A stretch of 64,000 nt of DNA from Streptomyces mobaraensis NBRC 13819 = DSM 40847 (GTDB lineage: Bacteria > Actinomycetota > Actinomycetes > Streptomycetales > Streptomycetaceae): positions 3,410,001-3,474,000 of the forward strand of contig NZ_CP072827.1 in the NCBI RefSeq assembly GCF_017916255.1, read 5' to 3'. Under the pieces are notes generated by a model. It was not told the DNA's origin and made no database searches. It saw only the letters and a list, made by a program, of their open reading frames with translations. The position numbers and the translations under genes are program-made. Every line of letters starts with the position of its first letter. Position 1 is the first letter of the stretch. Of this stretch, positions 63,865 through 64,000 are shown piece by piece.

Positions 63865-64000
63865 ATGGCTTTGGTTCCCTCCCTCGCTTCCACGCTCGAC
63901 CGGCGCATCGCGGACGCGCTCTCGGCGGCCCTGCCGGAGGCCGGTTCCGCCGACCCGCTGCTGCGACGGAGCGACCGGGCGGACTTCCAGGCCAACGGGA
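63865..64000 (+). CDS. argS: Arginyl-tRNA synthetase, N-terminal fragment (window edge)
   Basis: The frame from the ATG at 63865 reads [20 protein letters not shown] and then [16 protein letters not shown], matching the N-terminal add-on domain of actinobacterial ArgRS. The rest of the gene lies beyond the window. An in-frame ATG at 63850 sits directly on AAGGA and is less likely. It is divergent from lysS across 195 nt. Confidence 0.8.
   Translation, partial: MALVPSLASTLDRRIADALSAALPEAGSADPLLRRSDRADFQANG

Overview
The window is chromosomal DNA of a Streptomyces or close relative. Supporting signs are the very high GC, almost exclusive G/C at codon third positions, frequent GTG starts, 4-nt ATGA/GTGA gene overlaps, a futalosine-type menaquinone pathway, Tat and lipoprotein signals, and several Streptomyces-type families (DUF4229, DUF3558, Uma2, Ser/Thr kinase with an external sensor). 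No tRNA, rRNA, CRISPR array, insertion sequence or prophage was recognised.

Layout. (1) 1-12.5 kb, minus strand: an unusual carrier-protein biosynthetic cluster with two acyl carrier proteins, a tRNA-synthetase-like amino acid:ACP ligase, an acyl-CoA-dehydrogenase-like enzyme, a thioester-reductase-like SDR, an alpha/beta hydrolase, an AMP-forming acyl ligase, an MFS exporter, an FAD/NAD(P)-binding protein cut by the window edge, a BtrH-like acyltransferase and a methyltransferase. Six of these genes overlap by 4 nt. This is the best candidate for an undescribed system. (2) 12.7-26.3 kb: menaquinone genes (menG, mqnC, mqnA and a geranylgeranyl-reductase-like gene), mixed with a zinc-ribbon membrane protein, a Uma2 protein, a degenerate amidohydrolase, a receptor kinase and two tandem membrane-anchored esterases that each carry a tiny conserved upstream ORF. 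(3) 26.5-37.6 kb: cspA with a structured 5' UTR, an acyl-CoA synthetase divergent from an AraC regulator, a secreted lipase, Lrp and TetR regulators, an F420-type oxidoreductase with a deaminase, a glycine-rich pseudogene, and a dicarboxylate/cystine-type symporter preceded by a Cys-rich leader peptide. (4) 37.8-44.6 kb: mqnE and the late menaquinone genes (UbiX-, UbiA- and UbiD-like), an AsnC regulator, a 47-aa protein and a frameshifted Uma2 gene. (5) 44.9-55.6 kb: a Tat-exported phosphoesterase, an SRPBCC protein, a third Uma2 gene, the System II cytochrome c maturation operon (resA-ccdA-resB-ccsB), a deacetylase-like lipoprotein, a histidine phosphatase and hemL. (6) 56-64 kb: a conserved hypothetical, an SDR and a VOC protein, a free-standing LAGLIDADG endonuclease tail-to-tail with rtcB, two DUF3558 lipoproteins, class I lysS and the start of argS.

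Together, regions 2, 4 and 5 form a respiratory biogenesis neighbourhood: quinone synthesis, heme synthesis and cytochrome c assembly lie within about 43 kb. The sequence oddities most worth checking are the cluster in region 1, the paired leader ORFs of the esterases, the Cys leader peptide of the symporter, and a patch of AT-ending codons in rtcB beside the homing endonuclease gene.
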